Shown: positions 42,506 to 54,869, counted from the stretch's first letter. The stretch is 64,000 nucleotides of DNA from Armigeres subalbatus (GCF_024139115.2 NC_085139.1:18261284-18325283), one strand, 5' to 3'. Numbers and translations: made by a program. Notes: generated by a model from the sequence alone, not told the origin.

Positions 42506-42789
42506 TGAAATTGTTCTGTAGCATACCAACTGCCGTTTTTGCAATTCTGAGGTCAATCGAGCAATCAGAACCAATTTCCAGATCGAATGAGTGACGGAGG
42601 TATATTTTCTCATACATTTTGGCTGAAATCCCCATACAAACTTCAAATCAAATGCGCCAGCTTATACAACAAGCGATTGAGCTGAAATTTTCAGAGATTG
42701 ATTTTCTCATTCAAAGACACAATCCTGGGGGGTGCCCCGTGGAATTACACAACTTTTTGTTTCCTGGGCCAGTCTAATGTATATTGTTG

Positions 42790-43143
42790 CACGGAAGAAA
42801 TAAACTACCCAATAGTGAGTTTAATTCACCCAACCTCGAACATCCGTACGGGAAGCCAAAATTGAGTAAGTAGGGTCGAAGTAGTTTGCCTTTACTCCCA
42901 TGTTAAAAAAAGTACCCAACGAAAAATTTATTTACCCAAATGTAAGTTTAATTCACTCAATTTCGACCGCAGGTAATAAAACTCAAAATTGGCTTCCCGT
43001 ATTGAACTGGCGTCGTTGGATTGTTTGGCTTTTTTGTTTTTGACAACAAGAGTGGAGTGGATGAGTGGATGAAAGAGAAGAGAAAAAATAACTCAAAAGT
43101 AAGTTTAAAAATACTCAATTTTGGGTACTTTTTTTCTTCCGTG
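42790..43143. mobile_element. MITE interrupting the env region
   Basis: CACGGAAGAAATAAACTACC at the left is mirrored by GGTACTTTTTTTCTTCCGTG at the right (354 bp). Internal ACTCAAAA and TTTACTC-like words repeat. The env frame coming from 43962 ends within the right arm of this element, so the MITE entered the retrotransposon after its insertion. Confidence 0.8.
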
Positions 43144-43962
43144 TGTGTCTGTGTCGATCAGTATGGTTCCCAGGCTGATTTCTTTGATGATTGGTTGCTC
43201 CGGTTGATTATATGTTGAACATTTGGCTTTCCGGTTAGTGAGTATGTTGAATACGCAATCGTCGTTTACTGGATTAGTCTCGGGATTAGTATTGTCGCAG
43301 ATGAAGCACTTTTCCTTCTGCTCGTAAAATGTGTGTTGATGATAGGCCACATAGCGGATGTTTGTATCGATTCGTTTTCCGTTTGTGTTGATGGGTTCCA
43401 GTTGCATCAGTCTGTACTGCTTCTGCTCGATGATAGGAATTTTGATGATTATGATTATATGGTTGTTTTGTAAAGAGGCGATCGATAAAACAAGCCTATA
43501 CATTTCGTCTTCGAATTTCATGTTGATTTGTTGATTTTCTAAGAACTTCCAAATATACTCTTTATCTTTTGGGCTAAGAATGTTTTTGTTCAAGTGATTG
43601 GATTTCGAAAAAACTAACTGTTCCTCCAGATTTTCTAATGTCTTAATCAAAATATCTAGATTTAAAATAAGGTTGATCTGTTCTAAATCTCTGCTAACTC
43701 TTGAATTATCTTCATCTATTTTGATAGAAATTGACCTTAGTGTTTTGGAAACCTTGTTAACTGTTGATTGAAGCAAGTTATTTATTCTGATTTGTTTCGC
43801 TTGGTTTTCTATAATTTTGTTGTTGACTTGATCCTGAATTTCAAAGTTTTGGTTGATTAAATCTAAATCGTCCTGATCCGGGTTACCGGCTACGAATTTA
43901 ATTACTTTTCCTAGAGCGTTTACAAGTCCTCTTTTGTGTCTTCTAGGGTAAAAACCATTCAT
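43144..43962 (-). pseudogene. Errantivirus-type envelope (F-like) gene, truncated
   Basis: The frame begins near 43962 and shows a dibasic furin-type site (RRHKR) followed directly by a hydrophobic segment of fusion-peptide type. A long heptad-like helical stretch follows, then a Cys-containing region (CFICDNTN). This is the arrangement of insect errantivirus and baculovirus F envelope proteins. The frame is cut by the MITE at 43143 and a possible distal piece lies at 42025-42207. The upstream N-terminal part (44220-43970) is in other frames. It is not expected to be functional. Confidence 0.7.
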
Positions 43963-44221
43963 TTTCTCATATGCTTTCCTAATCTTGAATTGAAAGGTTT
44001 GTTCTAAGTGGTCTGTGATATTAAGTTTAGTGGCAAGATTCTCTATATATTCGATGTTTTGCCTGATGTGTTCTAAATCAACTTTGTGGATAAGTCTCTC
44101 ATAGCCTACTCGTATTCTGGCAGTGTCTAATTTGATTGTCAGTAGTCCGTTTCTTGTTGATACATCGTGAAAGGTCGTCGCTGTAGTCAGTGGTATAAGT
44201 CTGAAAGGAGTTCGAGAAAAT

Positions 44222-45160
44222 TTATCTCTTAATTCGTTTTTTGTGTATTTTTATTCCAAATGAATCTTTATAAGTGAGGTCGTTATTTTCTTGCACTCGT
44301 GAGGTCTTAAAAGGTTCTTTGTATTTTGTGATACGTTGTGTAACCTTGATGTATACGTCTTTACCGTTTACCAACTGTTCTGGTAATGATTTTCCTTTAT
44401 TTTCTTCGTCTACTTGTCTTTTCCTTTTTTCCATCATTACCAAAATAGCTGATTGTGTCTTCTTGTAGTTTTGAAAAATATCGTCAGCGTTAGTCTGGTT
44501 TTGGTGGTTAAAGATAACTTGTCTTGGTTTGTACCCTGTAGCTGAATGGACTGTATTATTATAGATGTCTACCAAGATATTCATTCTGTCATGTAGTTCC
44601 AAATCTTTGTGTCTGTGGTTTAATGTCCGAAAAAGTTCTATTAACGTGGAGTGAAAACGCTCCACTATTCCGTTCGAGTTACTGCAACTTGCGTGATGTA
44701 TCTCTATATTTAAGTCTTGTAAGAAGCCTATGAAATCGATAGAAGTAAAACCAGGTTCTTGGTCGCAAACTATAACATCTGGTCTACCGAAAACCCGAAT
44801 ATGCTCTGTGATTGCCCTTTTCAGATCAATAATTGTTCTGGTTTCAGAGCGATCACATTTGCGAATTTTGAAAAAGCGTCCACTACTGTTAACATTTTTT
44901 GCCTTTTATGAAAAATATGTCGATATGTATTTTTGAAATGGTCGAATCGTGTTGTTGGTTCTTTGAATTAATTTTGGGGGCTTTCTGTCGTACTTGCATT
45001 TCTTGCAGATAGGACAGTTGCTAATGTAAATTTTGAGCTTTCTGTCGATTTACGGAAAAAAATAGTTTGAAAGGATTTGTTGTTTATTTTCTTTTGTTCC
45101 TCTATGTGCGTACTCGTGGACTTTCCGCACAATTTCGTCCTGCTCCTCCGGGAGTCTAAC
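44222..45160 (-). pseudogene. Ty3/gypsy integrase region, frameshifted
   Basis: The upstream frame ends with an HRGTKENKQQIL block of the integrase zinc-binding domain (about 45110-45060). The core follows in broken frames, and the 44665-44222 frame opens with ERFHSTLIELFRTL, the conserved segment after the catalytic Glu, with a basic C-terminal domain. Stops between these segments make the enzyme non-functional. Confidence 0.75.
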
Positions 45161-45964
45161 ATCTTGTAAGAGTACCTGTGAAATATAAATCTTGAAAATT
45201 TTGCTGTGAGAAAAGTGTTTTCGGTATGTTTCTTGGATGATCTGGGTTAATGGTATGGGACAGTAAATGCAGTTAGTTCCGTTTGGGTTAAGTTTTTCTT
45301 TGAGAATTTCGACAATGTTTTCTTCGTTGAAGTCTGGTCTTGAGATTGTGAATCTGTGGTATTTGGGAAAAATCTGTTCGTGAAAGTCGAGTTCTTGTGA
45401 ATGGATTTTGAATATCAGTTGTGTTCTAAACATGTTAGTCGGTTTCTCTGTCGTCCAAATGTAATGGTCGTCGCTAGTATCTGCTGAGTGTACAGTCTCT
45501 CCGTCACTGTTGTTTTCGTCGTGTTCGTCCTCTGTATTACTCTGGTTGTTGGCGTTGAGGTCGGTCTGCTTAATTCTTGAAAGGGCGTCTGCTACGACGT
45601 TCTCTCGTCCAGGTTTGTAAATTGTTTCGAAGTCGAATTCACTGAGGTCTATTTTCCAACGTATATTTTTTTGGTTAGCACTTGTCATGGAATATATTAA
45701 TGGCTGATGATCGGTAATTAACTTAAAACGTCGCCCGTAAAGATAGGGCCGGAAATGTTTTACCGCCCATATGATGGCTAAGAGTTCCTTCTCCGTGGTA
45801 CAATAATTTTCTTCGGCTTTGCTAAGTGTTCTTGATGCATAGGCAATAGGGCGGTCTTTGCCAATTTGTCCTTGTGATAGGACTGCTCCGATCGCAAAAT
45901 CGCTTGCATCTGTCGTCAAAATAAATTCCTTCTCAAAATCGGGGTAGGCCAAAATAGGGTCCAT
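45050..45964 (-). pseudogene. Ty3/gypsy RNase H and connection to integrase
   Basis: An intact 304-codon frame. FILTTDASDFAIGAVLSQG and YCTTEKELLAIIWAVKHF are the RNase H signature blocks, followed by ITDHQPL and VVADALSRI. It continues through a spacer to the integrase zinc finger. It is part of a pol ORF that is broken upstream at about 46000-47080. Confidence 0.85.
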
Positions 45965-45999
45965 AATCAGAAGGGATTTACATTTTTCGAAGCATTGGG

Positions 46000-47085
46000 T
46001 TTCTTCTGCAGTGAACTTGAAGTCTGTATCGTTCCGCAGTAGTTGTGTGAGGGAGGGGTTTTACCATCTTCGCGAAGTCTTTAATAAAGCGGCGATAGTA
46101 ACCAATGGTTCCAAGAAATTGTTTTAATTCCTTTTCAGTTTTCGGAATGGGCCAATTTTTTATCACCTCGATTTTATCACTGTTCGGTTTGACTCCCTGT
46201 TTTGTAACGGTATGACCCAAAATTGGACTTCTGGTCTAAAGAAGTAACACTTGTCCAACTGTATTTTCAAACATGCTTCCTTTAATTTTTAAAGTATCTT
46301 TCGAATATCCTTCACGTGCTCTTCGAACGAACTTGAGAAATTATTATGTCGTCCATGTAAACGAGACAACATACCCCAATAAATTCCCTAAGAACGGAGT
46401 CCATGACCCTTTGAAACGTCGCTGGGGCGTTTTTTAGGCCGAAGGGCATTCTGGTGAATTCGTATTTTCCCGAATTCACAGAAAAAGCCGTTTTTCGAAG
46501 TCTTTTTATCTAGTTGAATTTGATGGAATCCAGATACTAGATCAATGGTAGAGAAATATGTTGCTCTACCAAGCTTGTCTAATATTTCCGATATCTCCGG
46601 TATTGGATATCTATCGGAAATTGTTTTATCATTAAGTTTGCGATAGTCGATGACTAATCTAAATTTTTGACCCCTGATGCATCAGCTTTTTAGGGACTAC
46701 CCAAACAGGTGATGTATAGGGCGATATAGATTCATAATAATCCCGTCCCTCAACATCTGTTGTACCTGTTTTTGCACTTCAGTTTCAAATACTTGTGGAT
46801 AGCGGTACGATTTGGTATGAATCGGAATGTTATCGACTGTTCTGATCTTATGTTTAATCTGATGAGTGAATGACAGTTTCTCATCTTCAAAGTATAAGAT
46901 CTCTGAGTTATCCGAAATGATTTTTTCTAAAGCCTCTTTCTCTGGTTTGCTTAATGAGTCATCTTGTATTTTAAATTTGTTTCTCTTTGTGTTTTCCGGC
47001 TGTTCAATTTCTGTGAAGTCATTATTATTGAAACTGATTTCATTGATGTTGATTTCTAAGTTTGTCTTGTTGGGGTTCTTTACGG
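46000..47085 (-). pseudogene. Ty3/gypsy reverse transcriptase, frameshifted
   Basis: The catalytic YMDD motif is encoded at 46359-46348 (minus), with LVYMDDII context. Segments before it encode the substrate-positioning block ([14 protein letters not shown], about 46550-46510), and 46220-45978 gives the thumb (LKQFLGTIGYYRRFIKDFAK). Frames change several times, so no intact enzyme is encoded. Confidence 0.8.
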
Positions 47086-47610
47086 CTACGAAAGCGGAAT
47101 TCTACTATTGTAAATACCTGGCAAGATAGAAAAATTTCCCATGTTCCTTTCCTCTCCTATAATAAAATCCCCATCATTTTCTGTTTTAATTTTAATGAAC
47201 TGGACTTCTTGTTCATTAAGATTATTTTTTTGTGTTTCAGGGAACCTCTTTTTCAATTCGATAGTTTTCCTTCCAATTTTTAGTTTGTTTTTTCCAATGT
47301 CTAACTGTGCGTTTAAATCGCACAGGGATTCATATCCAATCAGTCCGTCGAAGAACTGATGGAATTTAAATACGTAAAATTTCAACTTTTTCTTTGTTGA
47401 GAATGGGTCAAACGATTTATTGATTTTGAAAGTACCGTTAATATTTACCACTTTGAGACATTCTTCGTTCTTTGCGTTTTCCAAGTTTACATGTTCAGGG
47501 GATATGTAATTTTTGTTAGCACCAGTATCTATCAGAAATTTCATTTCGCCCTTCGTAGTTTGTATTGTAATATATGGAATGAAGTTATTCATCCCTTTGT
47601 TTTTCTGCAA
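47086..47610 (-). CDS. Ty3/gypsy aspartic protease domain (open frame in a dead element)
   Basis: A frame of 174 codons contains the active-site motif FLIDTGANKNYI (DTGA at 47529-47518) and a later hydrophobic ILE/LIG-type block (FDGLIGYESL). It precedes RT and follows gag, in the usual pol order. It is probably expressed, if ever, as part of a gag-pol fusion. Confidence 0.75.
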   Translation of the reverse strand: MQKNKGMNNFIPYITIQTTKGEMKFLIDTGANKNYISPEHVNLENAKNEECLKVVNINGTFKINKSFDPFSTKKKLKFYVFKFHQFFDGLIGYESLCDLNAQLDIGKNKLKIGRKTIELKKRFPETQKNNLNEQEVQFIKIKTENDGDFIIGEERNMGNFSILPGIYNSRIPLS

Positions 47611-47684
47611 CCGGCTATCTGAAAATTTATCTCGTCTCCAACGAAATAGTCATCATCATCCGATTCGATTTTAGATGTGTTGGC

Positions 47685-48668
47685 TTAGTTTTCGACTGCA
47701 TCCGGTTCTTCGTCATGCTCATCTAGATGTTTACTATGTTTTATTTCATGATTATTGACTTGCATTTTTGAAATGTGGGATTTCATCGAAACATCTTCAT
47801 CATGATTATTGAATTTCCTGAATTTTCCAGAGTTTGGTTTCTGTTGGTTTGGATTCTGAGTATTGTGATTATTAGTATTCTGAATTTTTGGGTTCTCATT
47901 TCTATTCTGGTATTTTGTGTTTGTGTTAAATCCCGATGAGCTAGATGAGACTTGCCGAGTTTCCATTTTCTGCCTATGTGAGGCATTCGAATGTTGCACG
48001 GTTATGTCATGAGCTTCCTCCAAGGATTTTGGTCGGTAGCTTCTGACATACATAGCTAGGTTTTCCCCATTGAGTCCGTCAATGTACCTAGTTAAGGTGA
48101 TTAACCTAATAAGCTTGTTCACCGCTTCGATTGAGCCTTTATAGTCGTCCATCTGGACGGCTGTGGTTTTAATTGCCGTATCAATGGCTTTGACTTTTTG
48201 GAAATATTCACTAAGTGATTCTTTTCCTTGTTTTACGTAAAATAATGATTGCAAATGGGACGTGATGTCCCTTTTATCGCCGAATGCGTTTAGAAGAATT
48301 TCTTTGATCTCCTCCCATTCCGAGGGGTTTCCCGAAGCTATCAGCACTTCTCTTGCTTCTCCCACTATTTTAGATTTTACTGCACGGATTATGTGCTTGT
48401 ATGAAGGTTCTAGTTCGAACTCTTCAAATTGATCTAGTGCCTCTTGCGTGTCATTAATCCACGCGATGGCTTCTTTTCTATTTCCATTGAATTCGGAAAT
48501 AATTTTAATTTGGTCGGGTATGTGGAAGTTTGTGAAAGGATTACTGGCCTTCTTTTTCAAATCATTAATTGTTGAAACGAGTTCTGCTTGGATGTTGGTT
48601 AGCTGTTGCACTTGCGCAATCAGCTGTTCTGGGGTGATTGAATTTTGATTGCCCTGGGTGTCTGTCAT
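47685..48668 (-). CDS. Ty3/gypsy gag-like protein (open frame in a dead element)
   Basis: The ATG at 48668 opens a 327-codon frame. The N-terminal half has a capsid-like region (FHIPDQIKIISEFNGNRKEA, later LFYVKQGKESLSEYFQKVKA). The C-terminal half is Asn/Gln-rich and basic. No CCHC zinc knuckle is present, which is usual for errantivirus gag. The frame is intact although the neighbouring pol and env are not. Confidence 0.8.
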   Translation of the reverse strand: MTDTQGNQNSITPEQLIAQVQQLTNIQAELVSTINDLKKKASNPFTNFHIPDQIKIISEFNGNRKEAIAWINDTQEALDQFEEFELEPSYKHIIRAVKSKIVGEAREVLIASGNPSEWEEIKEILLNAFGDKRDITSHLQSLFYVKQGKESLSEYFQKVKAIDTAIKTTAVQMDDYKGSIEAVNKLIRLITLTRYIDGLNGENLAMYVRSYRPKSLEEAHDITVQHSNASHRQKMETRQVSSSSSGFNTNTKYQNRNENPKIQNTNNHNTQNPNQQKPNSGKFRKFNNHDEDVSMKSHISKMQVNNHEIKHSKHLDEHDEEPDAVEN

Positions 48669-49133
48669 GGTGTTGTATTCCCTAAGCCTTCACTGAGCAA
48701 CGAATAATGCACACACGAATGATATGATACCTGTTAGCTTTGTTTCCCCCGCGCACCGTTATTTCACTTATGAGCGTGTTCAATTTGTGCACTTGACGAG
48801 GTAAATTAGGGAAGATTGTATTCGAGCTCAATATGCCCTTTCGCTCAAATAATCTCACTAATAGATCACTTTATAATAAGCACTTGTAAAAAATGTTTTA
48901 ATGATTACTTACAGTAGGATAATCAGCATCCTCCTGGAGTTTTAGGTGAGTGTAGATCTTCCTGGGGGTTGGTTCTATAAGTGGATCCACCTTCGCTCTG
49001 GATACATGCAACTCAACGATATGCCCTCGCCGATGGTTTCCCGATGTACCAGTTGTTCGCACTGAACTTTGCTAAGTTGGGTTTCGTTACTCCGAACACT
49101 TTTCGATGCACTTAATTTCCACTTTTTTTTTCG

Positions 49134-49147
49134 TAGACTGCGCCAGC
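49134..49147 (-). promoter_or_regulatory. Primer binding site of the Ty3/gypsy element
   Basis: On the minus strand TGGCGCAGTCTACG starts at 49147. TGGCGCAGTC is the sequence complementary to tRNA-Ser used by the 17.6/297 group. It places the 5' LTR at 49148 and above. The upper LTR limit is not resolved (about 49330 or beyond). Confidence 0.6.
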
Positions 49148-49724
49148 TAAGCGTTGATTCGCCGAGACTTTATAAAAAAATAATTTATTCACTAAATTAA
49201 ACTGAATTCTACAATGTCACACTAAAAACTGAACTTGTCACTCGTTTATCGATCACTTTTATTAATTAAGGTGATTATACAATCAAGCCATGTGGTGAAT
49301 TTTAAACTCACCACACGGTTTTCTACTCCTGTTATCAAAAGTTCAAAGCTAGCGCAATAATTTTCGTACAATGCTGAAATTAAAGTCGATTGTTCAGCAT
49401 AAGTAAGCAAACGACCTACGGATGTTTCATCCTCATGGGCGTTGTGGTTCTCTCAATTCGTGCTCTTGAAAAATCACTAGAAAAAGCACGTGGTTTCCAA
49501 GATGGCCGATTCGTGGCTTTGTTGTATAACCACCTTAAATCTGCTGATTCCGCAATCCTCCGGGTGGCGTGATTCCGATGCAACCTTTGTTCCCACGGCT
49601 TGTGGAATTTTGCGTGGCTCATCGTTTACGGCTCCGCGCTTGCTATGGGCTGGTTCTGGGTGTTCGCTGTTGCTATGGCCAGGTGAATGTGTTGGCGTTG
49701 GATGGTGACCGGAACCGACATAAC

Positions 49725-50220
<496 letters not shown>

Positions 50221-50271
<51 letters not shown>
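50221..50271. repeat. (TA)n microsatellite, right part
   Basis: About 25 TA units directly after GTAACT. See the left part at 49725-49835. Confidence 0.9.
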
Positions 50272-50273
<2 letters not shown>

Positions 50274-50332
50274 AATCAAATCATCAAATTTAACACTAAT
50301 TTACAGGCTTATTGTTACTAACGGTAACATTT

Positions 50333-50715
50333 TTGAAAGGAAAGTGTTGCGTACCATCTATGGTGGGGTGCAGATGGCGGACGGTATGTGGAGGAGGCGA
50401 ATGAACCACGAGTTGCATCAGCTGTTGGGAGAACCATCCATCGTTCACACCGCGAAAATCGGACGACTGCGATGGGCCGGGCACGTAGCCAGAATGTCGG
50501 ACAGTAATCCGGTGAAAATGGTTCTCGACAACGATCCGACGGGAACAAGAAGGCGAGGTGCACAGCGGGCAAGGTGGATCGATCAGGTGGAGGACGATTT
50601 GCGGACCCTCCGCAGACAGCGTGGTTGGCGAAGTGCAGCCATGGACCGAGCTGAATGGAGAAGACTTTTATGTGCAGCACAGGCCACTCCGGCCTTAGTC
50701 TGATATAATAATAAA
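50333..50715 (+). pseudogene. RTE-type LINE copy 3, 3' end
   Basis: Matches the C-terminal region and 3' end of copy 1 (13735-13360, opposite strand): KIGRLRWAGHVARMSDSNPV, RRRGAQRARWIDQVEDDL, and the terminal GGCCTTAGTCTGATATAATA. The 119-codon frame from 50344 is intact but is only a fragment. It starts abruptly at 50333, so the 5' part is missing. It may be the distal part of copy 2, which breaks off at 41544 on the same strand. Confidence 0.85.
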
Positions 50716-50729
50716 TGTGTTTGCGGATA

Positions 50730-51390
50730 TTCTTACGTGTGAAATAGGTACCGCCGATTGCCATCCGTCTAGTAGCAGCAAAGGTCACAATACGCATTCC
50801 GTACCAATGATAAGCTCGAAAGAAACTTTCTCCTCACGATTTGCGCGTTTGCGTCCCCGATGATAATGTTTTCATCGTGTGTAAGGCACTATTCGTAAGC
50901 TTAATCAAGGCTCTCTTAAAACGGTTCCTTCATGTCATCAGAATTATTATTCGTTTGGGCTTAGAAGCTGCTCAGGCTGTTGAAGAGTTTGCCTCTCATT
51001 TTCAACACTCAAATACGATCTCTTATCGGCTTCCACCGGAAACTCGCCTTATCTGCCTTCCGATCACCATGCAGCCAATTCCACGTTCTGGCATTCTGGC
51101 ATTTCGATCGTTGCCTACCTTACCAGGGTCGCGATACCTACATTGTGCTGAAGAGGCTGCCTTGTCGATGCAGCATTGTGTGCACAGTTTTGCGTAGAGT
51201 CTCTCGCTGGCACTCGCATGATGATCAGCAGCTTTAACATGGCTCTCGATCAGATTTGTACCTCCGACTAACCGCCCTCCTCCATGTATGTGTACAACCA
51301 TAGTTCCTTGCGCCGGATTACCTGATTTTATCTGAGGTTTCTCGTACCCTAGTCGGCACCGTGGGGAGGTAAGAATAGTTGCTGAGTAAA
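50730..51390 (-). pseudogene. Decayed LINE endonuclease fragment
   Basis: On the minus strand 50890-50730 reads IIIGDANAQI and then, in another frame, FAATRRMAIGGTYFTRKNIR. These correspond to GDMNAQV and the following FAASRGMVVRSTFFPRKNI region of the RTE endonuclease. The part to 51390 is the likely upstream region but is too decayed to align confidently. Its strand is opposite to the adjoining copy 3. Confidence 0.65.
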
Positions 51391-52223
51391 ATACCAAGGG
51401 CCGCGAAATGTGGTCTATTTCATTCCTTCAGATACGCTTTACCCAGCATTTACCAACTAAATATAATAATTTGAACATTTTTTTTTCAAAAATTCGAATA
51501 ATAAAGTTTCCGCTCTGTGTTGAACTATGCTGGATGCTTCTATTTGTAGCGATATTTTGATCACATAACAAGCCGATAAGTCTGGTTGAGACATGACAGT
51601 TCTGGTAATTGAAGCATTTCGATATTTTCCAACTTAGGGCGGATGTCCACGTAGCGGTTTTTCAAGCTGCGTTGACGCAGCGTTACTCGGCGTTGAATCA
51701 GGCTATGAATGCACACGACAAGCGGTAATTTGCCGCAAAACTTCTAACGTCAAACCAATCTGTCACGCCAAATGTCATCCGCCTGCCAGCTGTTGTCAGT
51801 TTGTCATTTTCCATTCTGTTCCAATATGAATCGAGTTATTGATTCATATAAAGACATCAAACGTGAAATATTTAAAAAATTACAAATATAAAAATTTGAT
51901 TTTGATTTGTATGAAGGTCATTGCCCCCGAACAAGAATCAATGGGTAATGCTATTAAAATCATGTCATTAGCTTTTACATACCTATATGATGGCAGACTA
52001 GAGCAAGTAACTCAGTATTATCCCAAAATAAAAAGTTCCATGATTAATTATTTTAGAGCGTCTTAGGGGAAATGCTACAAGGTTAAAAGACTATTATTCT
52101 TCCATTTACTTCCACTATTAACTTTTTTATGTATCAATAAGCAGATACGTATTTCATTTCCTACTTGGAAACTTCTTCAGTGTTTGTTATCGAAAAGTTC
52201 CATTCAAACTCTATCTGGAATAA

Positions 52224-52769
52224 GGGCGAATGTCGCAAGAGAGGATTCTCTTCGTCGACTATCCCTCTTTTTAATAAAAGTGACAAGCAGCGGATTTCTT
52301 AGTGGTTTATCACCTAAGCACGATAGAAAACAATGCGAACTTGCATTCTGATGTGATAAACTGCAAAGGAATACTCTGCTTGTCACTTTTATTTTAAAGG
52401 CCAGTATCGACTTAAAAAGTAGGGAGGTTACGGAATTTTGTTCAATATTACCAAGAGGAATTTTGACAACTGATCTGCATGGAGCAAATTATCACCTTTA
52501 CTTACGGAATAATCGAGCAGAATATTTTTCCGAAAGTAAAGTGACAGCTCCCATTACTTTGCGTGGGAACCTTACAAATGCCAATTTTGTTTTTTGTTCT
52601 TTTCATGTGGATACTGCTGTAAGAATTTTGTTTCGATTCTTTACTTTTCCGATTCAGTGAACGGAATTTAACATGTGATTGAGATAGAAAAAGAAATTTC
52701 TTTTGAACACGATACCAACTTTAAAGAGAGGAAGTCGACGAAGAGAATTCTCTCTTGCGACATTCGCCC
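52224..52769. mobile_element. MITE with GGGCGAATGTCGCAAGAGAG termini
   Basis: The arms of about 60 nt begin GGGCGAATGTCGCAAGAGAG at 52224 and end with the complement at 52769; pairing extends outward to 52210 and 52783. The end resembles that of the surrounding 51637-56846 element (GGGCGGATGTCC), suggesting a related mobiliser. A smaller inverted repeat is nested inside at 52273-52393. Confidence 0.75.
52273..52393. mobile_element. Nested 121-bp inverted-repeat element
   Basis: AATAAAAGTGACAAGCAG (52273-52290) is mirrored perfectly at 52376-52393. TTTATCACC and GTGATAAA words pair further inside. It lies within the 52224-52769 MITE. Confidence 0.75.
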
Positions 52770-52850
52770 TTTTACTAGATAGAGCTTGCATTGATACTAT
52801 CTAGTAGAGAGTAGAAAAATCAATTCACTGTCGATTCAAAAGTCACCCAT

Positions 52851-54032
52851 TAGGGGCAGTAGGGGCAATATGAACATACGGGGCAATATGAGCCACCCTC
52901 ATTTTGAGCTTATTGACAAGTTTTATCATGTAAAAGTTATTGCCTGATTTTCTCAAAGTTGCACGCGGCGAACCCTTCATGAAAGGTACCGCCGCGCTTT
53001 CTGCACCCCGTTTACTTGATTCTTATGGGTGAACAGCATTGCGGTGTAACGTTTGGCGCGGCCGTACCTTTCAACAGTCATTCGCCGCGTGAAGTTTTGT
53101 GCAAGTACCCATTTGGGAACATTACAAACGCCGCGCAGTGTATCATATCCAGAAAATCTGACAATATATGATCTTTAAGAGGATGCTCCACATATGCATC
53201 AACGTGAAAACCGCATTAAAATTCAATTCAAACATGAAAATACACTTGAAAATGTAAATTTCCGCTGCATAGGCAAAATTATTATAAGATTTGGAGTTTA
53301 TAAATAAGGTTTTGACACAAAACTGATAAAAATACAGGTCAAAAATACACCACAATCAAAAGATATATTAAAATTGAATATTGTACATACATGTTTGTAT
53401 TGATACAAATCTGAATTTATCATAAATTTTTTTTTTCCAAAACCAGTATCTATGGGGCAATATGGGCATACCTGCACAAAGCAAGATATCAGGCCTTAAA
53501 ATGCGAACGATTTCAAATTTCAGTAGTCAAATACAAGAATATTATCATATATGTAAGATTCATTACGGAAAAATTACAACAGCGCATTACTGCGATTGAA
53601 ACAGAAAAAATGACCATTGGCCAATTGAAATATGGCTGTTCAAACGGTGAAGATGGCAAATCGGTTCAGTTCGCTGTTGAGCGTTTTTTTTTTAATTTTA
53701 TTTGGTATGGAATACTCACTGTTGTAGGAATATCATATTCTTCCATATTACGATACTTTTTTCGCCTAAATTAACGTTTTGGATGGGTGGCCCATACTGC
53801 CCCATATGGTGGCTCATATTGCCCCGTATAGTCGGGAACACACATTGAAATCAATACATTTTCAAAAGTGCATTCCAACAATTTCCAAACACATTTTCGT
53901 CATTCATCGACGTTATATGAAAGGTAACATTCTCTCGTATAAGTCAACTACATTTGAACGATGTGTTTTGAGCATTTCAGCGCTTTTCGGAACGATTTCC
54001 TTAGGTGGCCCATATTGCCCCGATCACCCCTA
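52851..54032. mobile_element. TIR element with GGGGCAATATG repeats
   Basis: TAGGGGCAGTAGGGGCAATATG at the left is mirrored at the right (CATATTGCCCCGATCACCCCTA). Copies of GGGGCAATATG or its complement recur inside (52880s, 53457, 53790-53830). It is 1.18 kb with no transposase-like frame. A non-autonomous DNA transposon is likely; TA at each end may be the target duplication. Confidence 0.65.
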
Positions 54033-54186
54033 TCTACTTCTAAAATGAAAAGTTCGAACTTCCGAAATTAATTGTAGAGCTGTGAAATTAAAATCATGCC
54101 ACACAATCCTAAAACACGTTTTCAATACAGAGAGGCAAAAATTTGGCATTGCTTTGGGATAAACAATGTATTTTCTACAATTATAA

Positions 54187-54352
54187 GGGAAGATCCATTA
54201 ATTACGTAACGCAAAAATTGGTAATTTTCAACCCCCCCTCCCCCCTATGTCACACTTTTTGTATGAAACATCTGAAAATTTTGTATGGACCGTCACACTT
54301 CGCTCAACCCCCCCTCCCCCCTCTAAGCGTTACGTAATTTGTGGACGTTCCC
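54187..54352. mobile_element. MITE with TAA duplication and ATTACGTAACGC arms
   Basis: The left arm GGGAAGATCCATTAATTACG and right arm (CGTAATTTGTGGACGTTCCC) pair over about 26 nt. TAA flanks both sides (54184-54186 and 54353-54355). CCCCCCCTCCCCCCT runs occur twice inside. The TAA duplication fits PIF/Harbinger. This MITE type is very common in mosquitoes, to my knowledge. Confidence 0.8.
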
Positions 54353-54869
54353 TAATAAATAATTATTGTTATAATTTCATAATGATCTTTATTCTTTATT
54401 TCCAACTTAAATTTATTACTTCATAGGGGTAGATTAATCTTGAATAATTGTGGATCCAGACAATTAATATTGTTCTTATCTTGAATCCATCATATGCTGT
54501 CTTTGGGGTACGATTCTTTATTAATTTAATTTATCGGCTAGATAGGGACGAATCATTATTTTGTTCTGGTATAAAAAATCATTAAACATTTTGGTCAGAT
54601 ACTGCAGCCGATTTTCACTCCACTGCAACACGGATCGATCGCAATAGCGTTGCCCACAACACTAGAAGAGTCGCACTGATCCCGGAATCTTACTGTGGCT
54701 CGCCACCATCTTATCATGTGGTCCCGTTTCCTTTTGCAATTGCAATCCACAATTTTTGACGACATCCTTCCGTCAACATTCCTAAAAACATGTTTATCTA
54801 TCAGCAATAGAAAAGCTAACATATAGGAATCTCGGTATCGAACTTACATTTATTATTTTTCCCATGGAA

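Larger units (their letters stand above)
41545..49350 (-). mobile_element. Env-carrying errantivirus-like Ty3/gypsy retrotransposon, degraded
   Basis: On the minus strand the order is a leader with primer binding site (49147-49134), gag, protease, RT, RNase H, integrase and env, as in insect errantiviruses (17.6/297/gypsy type). RT and integrase are broken by frameshifts, and env is interrupted by a MITE. I could not match a 3' LTR to the sequence upstream of the primer binding site, so the outer limits are approximate and the element may be truncated or mosaic. Confidence 0.8.

Noticed and set aside
51839..52066. 75-codon plus-strand frame
   Set aside because: AT-rich sequence inside the Harbinger-bounded composite; no recognisable motif.
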